DNA of 64,000 nucleotides from assembly GCA_963739175.1 (NCBI GenBank), contig CAVTZH010000005.1:186001-250000 (forward strand), given 5' to 3'. Positions 1 to 8,360 of the stretch are shown here, piece after piece (position 1 is the first letter of the stretch; the number at the start of each line of letters is the position of its first letter). The notes under the pieces were generated by a model. The model saw only the letters and a program-made list of their open reading frames with translations, was not told where the DNA came from and did not search any database. The stretch is from VAZQ01 sp963739175 (GTDB taxonomy: Bacteria > Pseudomonadota > Alphaproteobacteria > Rhizobiales > Xanthobacteraceae). Made by a program: the position numbers and the translations under genes.

Positions 1-77
1 GCGGGCAGCGTCCGGGCCAGCAGGGCCAGCAGCAGCCGGGACAGCGGCAACCGGGCCAGCGCGATCAGGATCGCTAA
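1..77 (+). CDS. C-terminal end of a Gln/Pro/Gly/Arg-rich protein (partial)
   Basis: The reading frame that is open from the window edge encodes 24 residues made almost only of Gln, Pro, Gly and Arg, with a GQQGQQQPGQ-like low-complexity pattern, and stops with TAA at 75-77. It is followed about 30 bp later by a GC hairpin, which supports a gene end here. Low-complexity tails of this type occur on several alphaproteobacterial RNA-binding and secreted proteins. Too little is present to assign a function. Confidence 0.45.
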   Translation, partial: GQRPGQQGQQQPGQRQPGQRDQDR

Positions 78-108
78 GTCTCCGACAATACTTGAGTTCC
101 ATGAGTGC

Positions 109-130
109 GGCCCCGCCAGACGGCGGGGCC
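109..130 (+). terminator. GC-rich hairpin, likely terminator of the first gene
   Basis: A 9-bp perfect stem (GGCCCCGCC at 109-117 with GGCGGGGCC at 122-130) encloses an AGAC loop, 32 bp after the stop at 75-77. The downstream tract is only weakly T-rich (GTTGCCGTTT), so termination strength is uncertain. Confidence 0.55.
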
Positions 131-214
131 GTTGCCGTTTGAATTGATGTGCACGACCGCCGCTGCGGCGTTCGGATCGATTGCAGCGCGCGGGTGCTGG
201 ATTATGCTTGCGCC

Positions 215-1097
215 ATGGGGACCGTGACCGCGCTGCCGCTGTTTCACCTCTACGGCGATCCGCCGGACGATCAGGCGTTCGACTTCATCCACATCGAAAC
301 GATCTCATCGCGCTCGTCGATCCACGACTGGACGATCCGCGCGCATCGGCATCGCAATCTCTTCCAGATCCTGTTGATCGAGCAGGGCGGCGGCGAGATG
401 ACGTTCGAGGCGTCGGTCGTGCCGTTCGAGGCGCCGTGCGCGATCCTGGTGCCGCCGACCACCGCGCACGGCTTTCGTTTCCGTCCCGCAAGTCACCGAC
501 GGCTGGGTGATGAGCTTCACGGAAGATGCAGCCGAGGCGATCGGCGATCGCCGTGGCGAGGCGCTGGCGCGCCTGAAGTCGCTCGCCTTCGATCCCGTGG
601 TGCCGCTTCCCGCCGACCACGCGCGCGTGCTCGCCTTCGCCACCGAGTTGCACGATGAGCGCAGCCTCGGTCGCCCCGGCTATCGCATCGCGATGCGCGG
701 CTTGCTGGCGTTGATCGCGGTCGAGGTGGCGCGGATGGCGGCGAGCCGCACGCGCGCCGATCCGCTGGCGCCGACCGATGCCACCGTGGTGGCGCTGCGC
801 AAGCTGATCGAGGAGCACTTCCACGCCGAGCGCCAGCTTGCGTTCTATGCCGACAAGCTCGCGATGACCGTCGACCGCCTCAACGATCACGTGAAGCGTG
901 CAACGGGCGTCACCGCCGGCCATCTGATCCGCCAGCGCGTACTGACCGAGGCCAAGCGCCAGCTCGTCTTCACCAACCAGCCGATCAACGAGATCGCCTA
1001 CGAGCTCGCGTTCTCCGACCCGTCCCATTTCGCCCGCTTCTTCCGCAAGCAGACCGGGACCGCGCCGCATGAATTCCGCGAGGCGCGGGGAGGATAG
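215..1097 (+). CDS. AraC-family transcriptional regulator (frameshifted as sequenced)
   Basis: The N-terminal half (from ATG 215) carries a cupin-like sensor domain with HDWTIRAHRHRNLFQILLIE, as in PobR-type AraC regulators of aromatic catabolism. The C-terminal half, in another frame up to 1097, carries two helix-turn-helix motifs, the second ending in AFSDPSHFARFFRKQTG. The frames join at 485-487: removing one C from the CCC run restores GFRFRPQVTDGWVMSF. One extra base is therefore present relative to the family. An upstream in-frame ATG at 149 is possible but less like the family. A role in controlling the aromatic-acid genes nearby is inference. Confidence 0.75.
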
Positions 1098-1266
1098 GCG
1101 GCGATTCTCGACAAAGAGCACGGTTTCCCCAGGCGACCGCCGCGCCAATAAGGTTAACAAGGGGTTTCGATTGGGCGGACAAATGTAAGCGCTTAGCCTG
1201 CCGTCCATCGGGCCGATCAGAAGTCCTCGCAGCGGAGCAGGGGGCCGGTCGGCATCGGAGGCATCG

Positions 1267-1902
1267 ATGCGGTCACGGTTTGGTTCGCTCACTCTTGGTT
1301 CGCTCAATCTCGCCCTCTTGTCGCTCTATTTCATCCCGGTCTGGGGTCGCGACGCGGTCAATGCCCTGATCTCACCCTACAATGGGCTCGAGGATCGCGC
1401 GCATGCGACGACGGCGATCTATTTTCGCCATCTGTTCGATCTCAACTACAACGGCCTGGTGGTGGCCTCGCACGTTCTCGCCGGCATCAAGCTCGTGGTC
1501 GTGGCGGCGTTCGTGGCCTATCTGATCGAGTTCGCCCGCGCCTGTGTGACGCGGCGGGAGGCGGATCGCGAAACCATCGACGTGGTGCTGATTCTGGCGG
1601 TCGCCGATATCTTCGTCAGCATTCTGGCGGCGGTGGCGCTCGGCGAGGCGGCGATCGTGCGCCTCTATGCGACACAGATGATGCTGCTTGCGGGCGCAAT
1701 CACAGTGATCGTGGTGGAGCGCCACGTCGCACCGGCGGCGTCGGCGCCTTCGCGCGTGGATACGGCCATGCGCGAGCGCGAAGCATTGAAGCTTGGCCTA
1801 TCGGTTGGCGCGCTGACGGATGGTCCGCCGCCGGCCCGTATTACCGCCGCGCTCGCGCGCATTCCGGAGACGCGCCTGCGCGGCCCGCTCGATCGCTACT
1901 GA
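1267..1902 (+). CDS. Four-helix integral membrane protein of unknown function
   Basis: The 211-residue protein has hydrophobic segments near residues 8-25, 63-88, 103-123 and 132-148, then a hydrophilic tail of about 60 residues. An aromatic-rich loop lies between the first two segments. I do not recognise the family; it resembles small inner-membrane proteins of unknown role. ATG 1267 is the first start after a 169-bp intergenic gap. The long frame on the opposite strand across 285-1307 is a GC-rich shadow of this gene and the upstream regulator. Confidence 0.7.
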   Translation: MRSRFGSLTLGSLNLALLSLYFIPVWGRDAVNALISPYNGLEDRAHATTAIYFRHLFDLNYNGLVVASHVLAGIKLVVVAAFVAYLIEFARACVTRREADRETIDVVLILAVADIFVSILAAVALGEAAIVRLYATQMMLLAGAITVIVVERHVAPAASAPSRVDTAMREREALKLGLSVGALTDGPPPARITAALARIPETRLRGPLDRY

Positions 1903-1911
1903 CCGCCCGCC

Positions 1912-2991
1912 TCACTTCTTGCGCGGCGGACTCAAGTCCGCATCAGGTTGCTTGAGTTCGCCGCTGCGCGCGAGCTTCACCGCCTGAACCAGCGCGCGTG
2001 CGGCATTGCGCACTTCCTCTTGGAAGGCGGTGTCGCGGTCGAGTTCGTCGTGGCCGGTCGCGTAAGGCTGCATATAGCCGACCATCCTGGCCAATTCGGA
2101 CAAATACCCTGCTTCGATCAGGCCGCTGTCGCGCAGCCATTTCGAAATCGCGCTCTGCACCATCTCGGTGCCGCCGTAGTCGCCGTGCACGACCACCGAG
2201 AACACCCGGCCGGCGAGATGTTGCGGATAGGGCCAGTCGTTGAGCTCCAGCGCCTTCGCCTGTTCGGCGTTCTTGCCATGGGTCGACGTTGGATCGGCGT
2301 TGCCGCCGTCGGCGCAGACCAGCCGGTCCATCATCAGCTTCAGGCCCGACGGCGGCCCGTACCAGTTCACCGGACAGACGATCATCACGCCGTGCGCCGC
2401 CGCCCACATCGCGTAGATGTCGTTCATCCAGTCCTGCACCTGCCCCAGCGCATGGTTCGGATAGCAGGAGCACGGCCAGTGACAGAGCGGCATCGCGGTC
2501 GAGACGCAGGTCTTGCACGGGTGGATGACGCGCCCGTACTCGGAGGTGAGCCGGCTGAGGTCGAGGACCTCGACCTCGAGCTGCGGCTCGTGCGCGAAGA
2601 TCTCGCGCGCGATGGTCACGAGCCGCCAGGTCTTCGAGCTTTCGCCGGGGCAGGTGTGCTCGCTACGGCTCGCGCCGTTGATCAGGAGGATGCGCGACGG
2701 CGTCGCCGGGTCTTTCTGGAGCCGCTCGGCGTCGTTGATCCGTTCGCTGGCGGCAATCCAGTCGACCGACAGCTGGTACTCGGGATCGGCATAGCCCGGA
2801 CCGGCGCGGCGGGTATGCGGCGCCTTGCGCGATTTCGAATAGGCTTCCCAGGCGCCGTCCAGGATGCGGTCGATCTCGGGGCGAAGCGGTGCGAACACCG
2901 GGTCGGAGAAGCGCTCGCCGTATCGTTTCCTGAATTCATCGCGGCTGAGCTCGACCCCCGGCATCTCCTTGCGAACATTGAAGCCCGCCAT
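1912..2991 (-). CDS. NADPH-dependent FMN reductase / flavodoxin-fold oxidoreductase
   Basis: A flavodoxin-like fold starts about 120 residues in with RILLINGASRSEHTCPGESS, the phosphate-binding loop of FMN_red proteins, and continues to PVNWYGPPSGLKLMMDRL, the flavin-facing loop. A cysteine-rich stretch (HPCKTCVSTAMPLCHWPCSC) between them could bind metal or be redox active. ATG 2991 is preferred to the upstream GTG at 3048 because GAGGG lies 9 nt before it. The gene lies downstream of the pcaC-like gene on the same strand and may supply reduced flavin, though no partner oxygenase is adjacent. Confidence 0.8.
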   Translation of the reverse strand: MAGFNVRKEMPGVELSRDEFRKRYGERFSDPVFAPLRPEIDRILDGAWEAYSKSRKAPHTRRAGPGYADPEYQLSVDWIAASERINDAERLQKDPATPSRILLINGASRSEHTCPGESSKTWRLVTIAREIFAHEPQLEVEVLDLSRLTSEYGRVIHPCKTCVSTAMPLCHWPCSCYPNHALGQVQDWMNDIYAMWAAAHGVMIVCPVNWYGPPSGLKLMMDRLVCADGGNADPTSTHGKNAEQAKALELNDWPYPQHLAGRVFSVVVHGDYGGTEMVQSAISKWLRDSGLIEAGYLSELARMVGYMQPYATGHDELDRDTAFQEEVRNAARALVQAVKLARSGELKQPDADLSPPRKK

Positions 2992-3087
2992 CGGGTGTGG
3001 CCCTCGTGAATCGACATTGACGGCGAGGGAGCTGCCCGGCGCCGGCACACCAATCCCAAAATTGGCTTGTTGGTTCCGTGCGGACCG

Positions 3088-3483
3088 TCAGCGCGGCGCT
3101 GTCTTGCCGAGTTCCTTGACGATATCGCCCGCCTCCCGGAAGGCGTGGTTCGCCGCCGGCACGCCGCAATAGATCATCTGCTGCAGGATGATCTCTTTGA
3201 TGTCGTCGGCGGAGAGGCCGCCTTCGGTGAGGGCGGCGCGCACGTGCAGGCGGAACTCCTCCCACTTGCCGAGCGCCAGGATGGTGCCGATCACCAGGAT
3301 GCGCCGCGTACGCTCGTCAAAATGCGGCCGCGTCCAGATTTCGCCCCAGGCGTAGCGGGTGATGATCTCCTGGAATTCCGAATTGAATTCCGTTTTGCCG
3401 GCCATCGACCGGTCGACATGGGCGCCGCCCAGAACCTTTCGCCGCTGCCCTAGGCCGCGTTCGAAGCGCGCTTTTTCATCCAT
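3088..3483 (-). CDS. pcaC: 4-carboxymuconolactone decarboxylase family protein (PcaC-like)
   Basis: The 131-residue protein matches the usual PcaC length and has the family signature YCGVPAANHAF at residues 105-115, with Cys106 and His113. PcaC converts 4-carboxymuconolactone to 3-oxoadipate enol-lactone, the step between PcaB and PcaD, both encoded about 1-3 kb upstream on this strand. The start at 3483 has GGGGGGA 5 nt upstream and lies inside the end of the BLUF gene (34-nt overlap), so the two are probably translationally coupled. Related AhpD-fold proteins exist, but the motif and context favour PcaC. Confidence 0.85.
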   Translation of the reverse strand: MDEKARFERGLGQRRKVLGGAHVDRSMAGKTEFNSEFQEIITRYAWGEIWTRPHFDERTRRILVIGTILALGKWEEFRLHVRAALTEGGLSADDIKEIILQQMIYCGVPAANHAFREAGDIVKELGKTAPR

Positions 3484-3920
3484 GATGGTCCCCCCGTGGC
3501 CCCGCGATCCACCACCGCCTCGATGAGGTCGGACAGGCGGTCGGCCCGCATCTGTCGCGGATCGAAACACTCGTCCTCACCATAATGGCGGAACAGATCG
3601 CTGTTGTCCTCACCACGGAAGACGCTAACCATCGCGAAGTTCGGGAAACGCCGCTCCGCCACCGCCTGCATCGTCACCAGCGACACGTCGCGATGACGTT
3701 GATCGCGCAAAATTCGTTCAAAGGCGGCAGAAACTTTATTTTCAGCACCCTCCAACGTCTGCACGAACCAGCGGTCGTCGCAGAGCAGCGCGCCGGTGAT
3801 GCAGTCGCGCAAATTGTTGGCAACCGACGTCGCGAGAATCTCCGCGATGCCGCAGTCTCTACTTCCGTACCACTGATCGAGCCGATTGCGACTGAAATAG
3901 GTCAAGCGAATGAGCATCAT
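3450..3920 (-). CDS. BLUF-domain blue-light photoreceptor protein
   Basis: The 156-residue protein is mainly one BLUF domain: MLIRLTYFS at the start with the key Tyr8, the flavin-contacting Asn pair at 35-36 in SVANN, Gln54 in FVQTLEG and Met97 after FPNF. BLUF domains bind FAD and switch a hydrogen-bond network under blue light. There is no attached GGDEF or EAL domain, so output must be through protein contacts. Start ATG 3920 has AGGGGTGG about 5 nt upstream; an earlier GTG lies at 3941. The gene sits between pcaD and the pcaC-like gene and overlaps the latter by 34 nt, an unusual place for a light sensor. Confidence 0.88.
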   Translation of the reverse strand: MMLIRLTYFSRNRLDQWYGSRDCGIAEILATSVANNLRDCITGALLCDDRWFVQTLEGAENKVSAAFERILRDQRHRDVSLVTMQAVAERRFPNFAMVSVFRGEDNSDLFRHYGEDECFDPRQMRADRLSDLIEAVVDRGATGGPSWMKKRASNAA

Positions 3921-3936
3921 GACTACCACCCCTGTA

Positions 3937-3965
3937 GACACTTTGTCAGACGACAGTTTTTTGTC
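3937..3965. promoter_or_regulatory. Paired GACA/TGTC inverted repeats upstream of the BLUF gene
   Basis: Two small palindromes sit directly upstream of the BLUF start: GACA-CTT-TGTC at 3937-3947 and GACA-N6-TGTC at 3952-3965. They fall where a promoter or operator for the leftward BLUF-pcaC-like unit would be, in the 124-bp gap after pcaD. No regulator is assigned. Confidence 0.3.
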
Positions 3966-4044
3966 TGGCGACGGAGAGGGATGTAGACCGCGCGACCTAA
4001 CGCTTGCTGAATCGATATCGGAGTCCTCGGGGGTATTTTTATGC

Positions 4045-4824
4045 TCAGCGCGTCAAAAATCCTAGGACTGCATTATTGAACTGCTGTGGTTGCTCGACAT
4101 TTGAAATGTGCGCCGCGTCGATCATGAAATGTTCGGCGCCGGGAATATTTTTTGCGATGTAATCTCCCGCTTCCGGAACGGTGGCGGGATCGTGGCGACC
4201 GATGATCACCAGTGTCGGAGGTTTGATCCGCGGCAGCAGATCGCGGTGGTCCATGTCGCGAACGGCTTCGCCGCAGGCGATGTAGCCGTCGAGCGGGGTC
4301 GCCGCGAACATCGTCATCATGCGCGCGATCGCCTGCGGGTCGCGCTCGCGGAAGCCCGTGGTGAACCAGCGCTCCATGTTGGGCGCCGCGAACGCCGGCA
4401 CGCCCTTGTCGCGCACCAGCGCGAGCCGGTCGTTCCAGCCTTTCTTGTCGGCAAAGAAGCTCGACGTATTCGAAAGCACCATGCGCTCGAAGCGCTCCGG
4501 CGCATTGGCGCCGAGCCACATGCCTTCCATGCCGCCCATCGAAAGCCCGCACCAGTTGGCTTTTTTGATGCGGAGCGTGTCCATGATCGCCAGCACGTCG
4601 CGTCCCAGCATCTCCATGGAATAGGGGCCCTTGGGCAGACCGGATTTGCCGTGGCCGCGGCGGTCGAAGCGCACCAGCTTGAAGTGCTTGGTGAACGGCC
4701 CGACCTGGCCGTCCCACATATGCATCGTGGTGCCGAGCGAGTTCGACAGGATCAGCACCGGTGCGTTCTCGGGGCCCTCGATCTCGACGTAGATGGGGCA
4801 GCCGTTCGATTCGATCACCGGCAT
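4045..4824 (-). CDS. pcaD: 3-oxoadipate enol-lactonase
   Basis: The 259-residue alpha/beta hydrolase hydrolyses 3-oxoadipate enol-lactone to 3-oxoadipate in the protocatechuate branch of the beta-ketoadipate pathway. The nucleophile elbow is GLSMGG with Ser95, the oxyanion region is LSNSLGTTMHMWD, the acid lies in IIGRHDPATVPE and the His in DAAHISNVEQP. PcaD proteins are typically about 260 residues. ATG 4824 is preceded by AGAGGAAA; the frame stays open far upstream on this strand, but that region is the end of pcaB in another frame. Only 26 nt separate it from the pcaB stop. Confidence 0.93.
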   Translation of the reverse strand: MPVIESNGCPIYVEIEGPENAPVLILSNSLGTTMHMWDGQVGPFTKHFKLVRFDRRGHGKSGLPKGPYSMEMLGRDVLAIMDTLRIKKANWCGLSMGGMEGMWLGANAPERFERMVLSNTSSFFADKKGWNDRLALVRDKGVPAFAAPNMERWFTTGFRERDPQAIARMMTMFAATPLDGYIACGEAVRDMDHRDLLPRIKPPTLVIIGRHDPATVPEAGDYIAKNIPGAEHFMIDAAHISNVEQPQQFNNAVLGFLTR

Positions 4825-4850
4825 GGCGTTTCCTCTTTTGCTGTTCTTGT

Positions 4851-6230
4851 TCAGCCTGGGCGTTTCGGCGTGCGCGATCCGAGCGAGCCGATGAGACGGT
4901 CGATATAGGTTTGCGCGACGCCCTGGTAGCCCATCAGCTCGAACAGGCGCGCGAGCTCGCCCGGCGTCATGTGCGCAGTCACGCGCGGGTCCTCGGCCAG
5001 GATGCCGCTGAGGTGGCGCTTGCTCGAGATCGCCTGCTTGCTCGCGTCCTCGACGATCAGCTTGGCCTGATGCGGACCGAGCTTGGCGCCGAGCGCCATC
5101 GACACCGCCTCGGCCATGATCAGGCCCTGGCCGACGTCGAGATTGGCGCGCATGCGCTCGGCATCGGTTTCGAGGCCTTGCGACAGCTCGGCGATGGCGG
5201 CGAGCGCGCCCGAGGTCACGAGCAGCAGCGCGGGCACGGCATGCCATTGCGCCTGCCAGCCGCCGAGGCCGCGCTCGTGCTCCTGCACCTGGCCGGCGAT
5301 GATGGTCGCGAGCAGGTTCGGCGCGATGGTCGCGGCCGCGATGCCGATGGCTGCCGTGTTGGGGCTGCGCTTGTGCGGCAGGCCGGCCGCTTCGCCAAGA
5401 TGCGAGCGCGGCGGCTCGTGCGCTTCGCCGACCTCGGTCTGCATGAGCAGCGCCACGTCGCGGGCGATCTTGCCGCAGGTGCCGGTGAGGATCGCCAACG
5501 CGGAGGCGATTTCGGCGAGGCGATCGCTATGGGCGTGCCAGGGCGCGTCGGGCGCCGGCAGGTCGAGCAGCGCGGCGAGCCGCTCGGTGACCGCAAGCCC
5601 GTTCTCGCCGAGCGCCGCCAGCGTTCCGGCGGCGCCACCGAATTGCAGCACCAGCGCTTCCTTGCGCAGCCGGCGCAGCCGCTCGCGCGAGCGCGCAAGC
5701 GCGGCGGCATAGCCCGCGAGCTTGAGCCCGAATGGCATCGGCAGCGCGTGCTGGAGCGAGGTCCGCGCCACCACGGCGGTACGCCGGTGGCGTCCGGCGA
5801 TCGCGGAGAAGCCGTCGATGGCGGTGTTGAGGTCGGTGATCAGGGCGTCGATGCCGGCGCGCAGCATGAGCATCAGCGCGCTGTCGTTCAGGTCTTGGGG
5901 GGTGGCGCCCCAATGCACGAAGCGGGCGGCCTCGGCATCGCTCTTGGCCACCTCCTCGGTGAGCGCAGCAATGACGGCGGTCGCGACACCGCCGGCGCGC
6001 GCGGCGGCATCGCCCAGGGCGGCAAGGTCGTAGCGGTCGGCCCAGCAGGCATTGCCGATCCGGTCGACGCAGCTTGCCGGGATCACCGCCACGGCGGCCT
6101 CGGCGCGGGCCAGTGCCGTCTCGAAATCGAGCATGCGCTGCAGTTGGGCGCGGTCGTCCACGATCGCCCGCATCGCGACGCTTGAGATCAGCGGCGTCAG
6201 CAGCGGGGAGGGGTTCAAGGGATTGGTCAT
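4851..6230 (-). CDS. pcaB: 3-carboxy-cis,cis-muconate cycloisomerase
   Basis: The 459-residue protein belongs to the fumarase/aspartase/adenylosuccinate-lyase superfamily. It has the N-terminal PLLTPLISSVAMRAI start typical of PcaB, the substrate loop HWGATPQDLNDSA, and GLPHKRSPNT in place of the superfamily signature GSSxMPxKxNP. It converts 3-carboxymuconate to 4-carboxymuconolactone. ATG 6230 gives the family length; the frame continues upstream without support. It is the first gene of a leftward pcaB-pcaD unit; pcaGH, the protocatechuate dioxygenase genes, are not adjacent. Confidence 0.92.
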   Translation of the reverse strand: MTNPLNPSPLLTPLISSVAMRAIVDDRAQLQRMLDFETALARAEAAVAVIPASCVDRIGNACWADRYDLAALGDAAARAGGVATAVIAALTEEVAKSDAEAARFVHWGATPQDLNDSALMLMLRAGIDALITDLNTAIDGFSAIAGRHRRTAVVARTSLQHALPMPFGLKLAGYAAALARSRERLRRLRKEALVLQFGGAAGTLAALGENGLAVTERLAALLDLPAPDAPWHAHSDRLAEIASALAILTGTCGKIARDVALLMQTEVGEAHEPPRSHLGEAAGLPHKRSPNTAAIGIAAATIAPNLLATIIAGQVQEHERGLGGWQAQWHAVPALLLVTSGALAAIAELSQGLETDAERMRANLDVGQGLIMAEAVSMALGAKLGPHQAKLIVEDASKQAISSKRHLSGILAEDPRVTAHMTPGELARLFELMGYQGVAQTYIDRLIGSLGSRTPKRPG

Positions 6231-6373
6231 GGAACACAACGCCGGACAGCCATGATTAGCCGCCCCCGGTGGCGCCGCCAACCCCTAAGGCGGCGACCCA
6301 ATGTTGCGTCAAAAAGCCTTTCCTTGCGTGCTGGCAAGGTCCTATACCTCCCCCCAACAACGGAGAGACTGCG

Positions 6374-6823
6374 ATGGCGATGACCATGAGCGGGGAAGTG
6401 CAGCTTCCCGCCACGCGTGAGGCGGTTTGGCAGAAGCTCAACGACCCCGCGGTGCTCAAGACTTGCGTCCCGGGCTGCGAGCAGCTCGACAAGACATCGG
6501 ATACGGAATTCCAGGCCATCGCCAGCATCAAGGTCGGGCCGGTCAAGGCGCGCTGGAAGGGCAAGGTGCGGCTCTCCGACCTCGACCCGCCCAACGGCTA
6601 CAAGATCTCGGGCGAGGGCGAGGGCGGCGTTGCCGGCTTCGCCAAGGGCGGTGCCACCGTCGCGCTCGCTGACAAGGATGGCGGCACGCTCCTGACCTAC
6701 AACGTCGAGGCGCAGATCGGCGGCAAGCTCGCCCAGCTCGGGCAGCGGCTGATCAACAGCGCCGCCAAGAAGACCGCCGACGATTTCTTCGCCAATTTCG
6801 CGAAGGCGGTGCAGCAGGGGTAG
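6374..6823 (+). CDS. coxG: CoxG-like SRPBCC-family protein (carbon monoxide dehydrogenase subunit G)
   Basis: The 149-residue protein begins MAMTMSGEVQLPATREAVW and continues with LNDPAVLKTCVPGCEQL, the hallmark of the CoxG branch of the START/SRPBCC fold. In CO dehydrogenase operons CoxG is proposed to recruit the enzyme to the membrane. The start at 6374 has GGAGAGA upstream. It is divergent from pcaB and lies 183 bp before coxS, with a strong hairpin between, so separate transcript levels are possible. Confidence 0.88.
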   Translation: MAMTMSGEVQLPATREAVWQKLNDPAVLKTCVPGCEQLDKTSDTEFQAIASIKVGPVKARWKGKVRLSDLDPPNGYKISGEGEGGVAGFAKGGATVALADKDGGTLLTYNVEAQIGGKLAQLGQRLINSAAKKTADDFFANFAKAVQQG

Positions 6824-6909
6824 GCGGTGGCCGAGCCCTGCGAATCTGGAAACCCTTGACCGCCCACGCATGTCCGGTTCAGAGTTGAACTTGTTCAAAA
6901 CCGCAAAAC

Positions 6910-6936
6910 GGGGCAAAATCGTTGCGATTTTGCCCC
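6910..6936. terminator. Perfect 12-bp hairpin between coxG and coxS
   Basis: GGGGCAAAATCG at 6910-6921 pairs fully with CGATTTTGCCCC at 6925-6936 around a TTG loop. No T-run follows, so it may attenuate or process the coxG-coxS transcript rather than fully terminate it. Confidence 0.5.
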
Positions 6937-7006
6937 TATCTGTTGCCGGTTCCCGCCGGCGGCACCTGAAACAGGCCGCCCGGCCCGGATTTTTGGAGGT
7001 ACCTCG

Positions 7007-7483
7007 ATGACCGCCGTCGCAATGACGGTGAACGGCAAGCCCGTCACCGGTGACGTCGACCCTCGCACCCTGCTGGTGCAATTCCTGCGCGAGCAGCTGC
7101 GGCTAACCGGCACGCATGTGGGCTGCGACACCTCCCAGTGCGGCGCCTGCGTGGTCCATATCGATGGCAAGGCGGTGAAGTCCTGCACGACCTTCGCCTG
7201 GCAGGTGCAGGGCGCCAACATCACCACCATCGAGGGGCTCGCCGAGCCGAACGGCCCGCTGCATCCGATGCAGGAGGCGTTCCGCGAGAACCACGCGCTA
7301 CAGTGCGGCTACTGCACCCCCGGCATGATCATGTCGGCGGTCGACATCGTGCAGCGCAAGGGCAACGAGCTCGACGAGAAGACCATCCGGCATGAGCTCG
7401 AAGGCAACATCTGCCGCTGCACCGGCTACCACAACATCGTGAAAGCGATCGCGGCCGGCGCCAAGGCCATGGCCAAAGCGTAA
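7007..7483 (+). CDS. coxS: Molybdenum hydroxylase [2Fe-2S] subunit (CoxS family)
   Basis: The 158-residue protein has the two iron-sulfur modules of xanthine oxidase-type small subunits: the plant-ferredoxin cluster with Cys40, Cys45, Cys48 and Cys60 (GCDTSQCGAC), and the all-helical cluster with Cys100, Cys103, Cys136 and Cys138 (CGYCTPGM and NICRCTGYHNIV). It passes electrons from the Mo site to FAD. ATG 7007 follows GGAGGT at good spacing. The FAD subunit gene begins 42 bp downstream, with no large subunit between or after. Confidence 0.93.
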   Translation: MTAVAMTVNGKPVTGDVDPRTLLVQFLREQLRLTGTHVGCDTSQCGACVVHIDGKAVKSCTTFAWQVQGANITTIEGLAEPNGPLHPMQEAFRENHALQCGYCTPGMIMSAVDIVQRKGNELDEKTIRHELEGNICRCTGYHNIVKAIAAGAKAMAKA

Positions 7484-7525
7484 CGCGCGCAGAGCGAGAT
7501 TTTCCGAAATCAGGGACGGCACGCC

Positions 7526-8326
7526 ATGTACGAATTCAAATTCCATCGCCCGACCACGGTGCGGCAGGCGGCGGGGCTTCTGGCCCGCCAGGAAGAAGCA
7601 AAGCTCCTCGCCGGCGGCCACACGCTGATCCCGACCATGAAGCTTCGCCTCGCCGGGCCGAAGCACATCATCGACATGTCGCAGATCGAAGACATCTCCG
7701 GCATCGAGATGAAGGGCCGGTCGCTGGTCGTCGGCGCGCTGACCAGGCATGTCGAGGTCGCGACCTCGCCGATCGTGAAGGAGAACATCCCGGCGCTCGC
7801 CGAGCTCGCCGGCCTGATCGGCGATCCGGCGGTGCGCCATCGCGGCACCATCGGCGGCTCGGTCGCCAACAACGATCCGAACGCCGACTATCCGGCCGCC
7901 GTGCTGGGCCTCGGCGCGACGGTCATCACCAACAAGCGCCGCATCGCGGCCGACGAGTTCTTCAAGGGCCTGTTCGAGACCGCGCTCGAGCCGGACGAGA
8001 TCATCGTCCGCTTCCAGTTCCCGAAGGTGAACAAGGCGGCCTATGTGAAATTTCCGAACCCGGCCTCGCGCTTTGCGCTGGTCGGTGTCTTCGTGTCCAA
8101 ACGCGGCTCCGATATCCGCGTGGCGGTGACCGGCGCCGGCTCCAACGGCGTGTTCCGCGTCACCGCGTTCGAGGAGGCGCTCAAGAAGCGCTTCGGCGCG
8201 AAGTCGCTCGACGGGATGACCATCCCGGCCGACGGCATGTCGAGCGACATCCACGGCAGCGCCGAATACCGCGCGCATCTCGTCGGCGTGCTGGCGCGCC
8301 GCGCGGTGGCGGCGGCGACCGCGTAG
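7526..8326 (+). CDS. coxM: Molybdenum hydroxylase FAD subunit (CoxM family)
   Basis: The 266-residue protein has the two FAD-binding signatures of the vanillyl-alcohol-oxidase-like medium subunits: AGGHTLIP at residues 29-36 and TIGGSVANNDP at 108-118, followed by the CO_deh_flav_C domain. It takes electrons from CoxS and passes them to the respiratory acceptor. The cox-like unit ends here: a convergent gene starts within 35 bp, and the catalytic Mo-binding subunit is not found anywhere in the window. Confidence 0.92.
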   Translation: MYEFKFHRPTTVRQAAGLLARQEEAKLLAGGHTLIPTMKLRLAGPKHIIDMSQIEDISGIEMKGRSLVVGALTRHVEVATSPIVKENIPALAELAGLIGDPAVRHRGTIGGSVANNDPNADYPAAVLGLGATVITNKRRIAADEFFKGLFETALEPDEIIVRFQFPKVNKAAYVKFPNPASRFALVGVFVSKRGSDIRVAVTGAGSNGVFRVTAFEEALKKRFGAKSLDGMTIPADGMSSDIHGSAEYRAHLVGVLARRAVAAATA

Positions 8327-8360
8327 GTTGAGGTTCGCCCGCCCCAAGGTCGCTGTGCCG

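Noticed and set aside
1186..1195. TAAGCGCTTA palindrome upstream of the membrane protein gene
   Set aside because: A 10-bp palindrome is short enough to occur by chance, and no second copy or partner regulator is visible.
285..1307. 340-residue minus-strand frame across the AraC regulator and the next gene
   Set aside because: It is antisense to recognised regulator motifs and has no family similarity that I can see.
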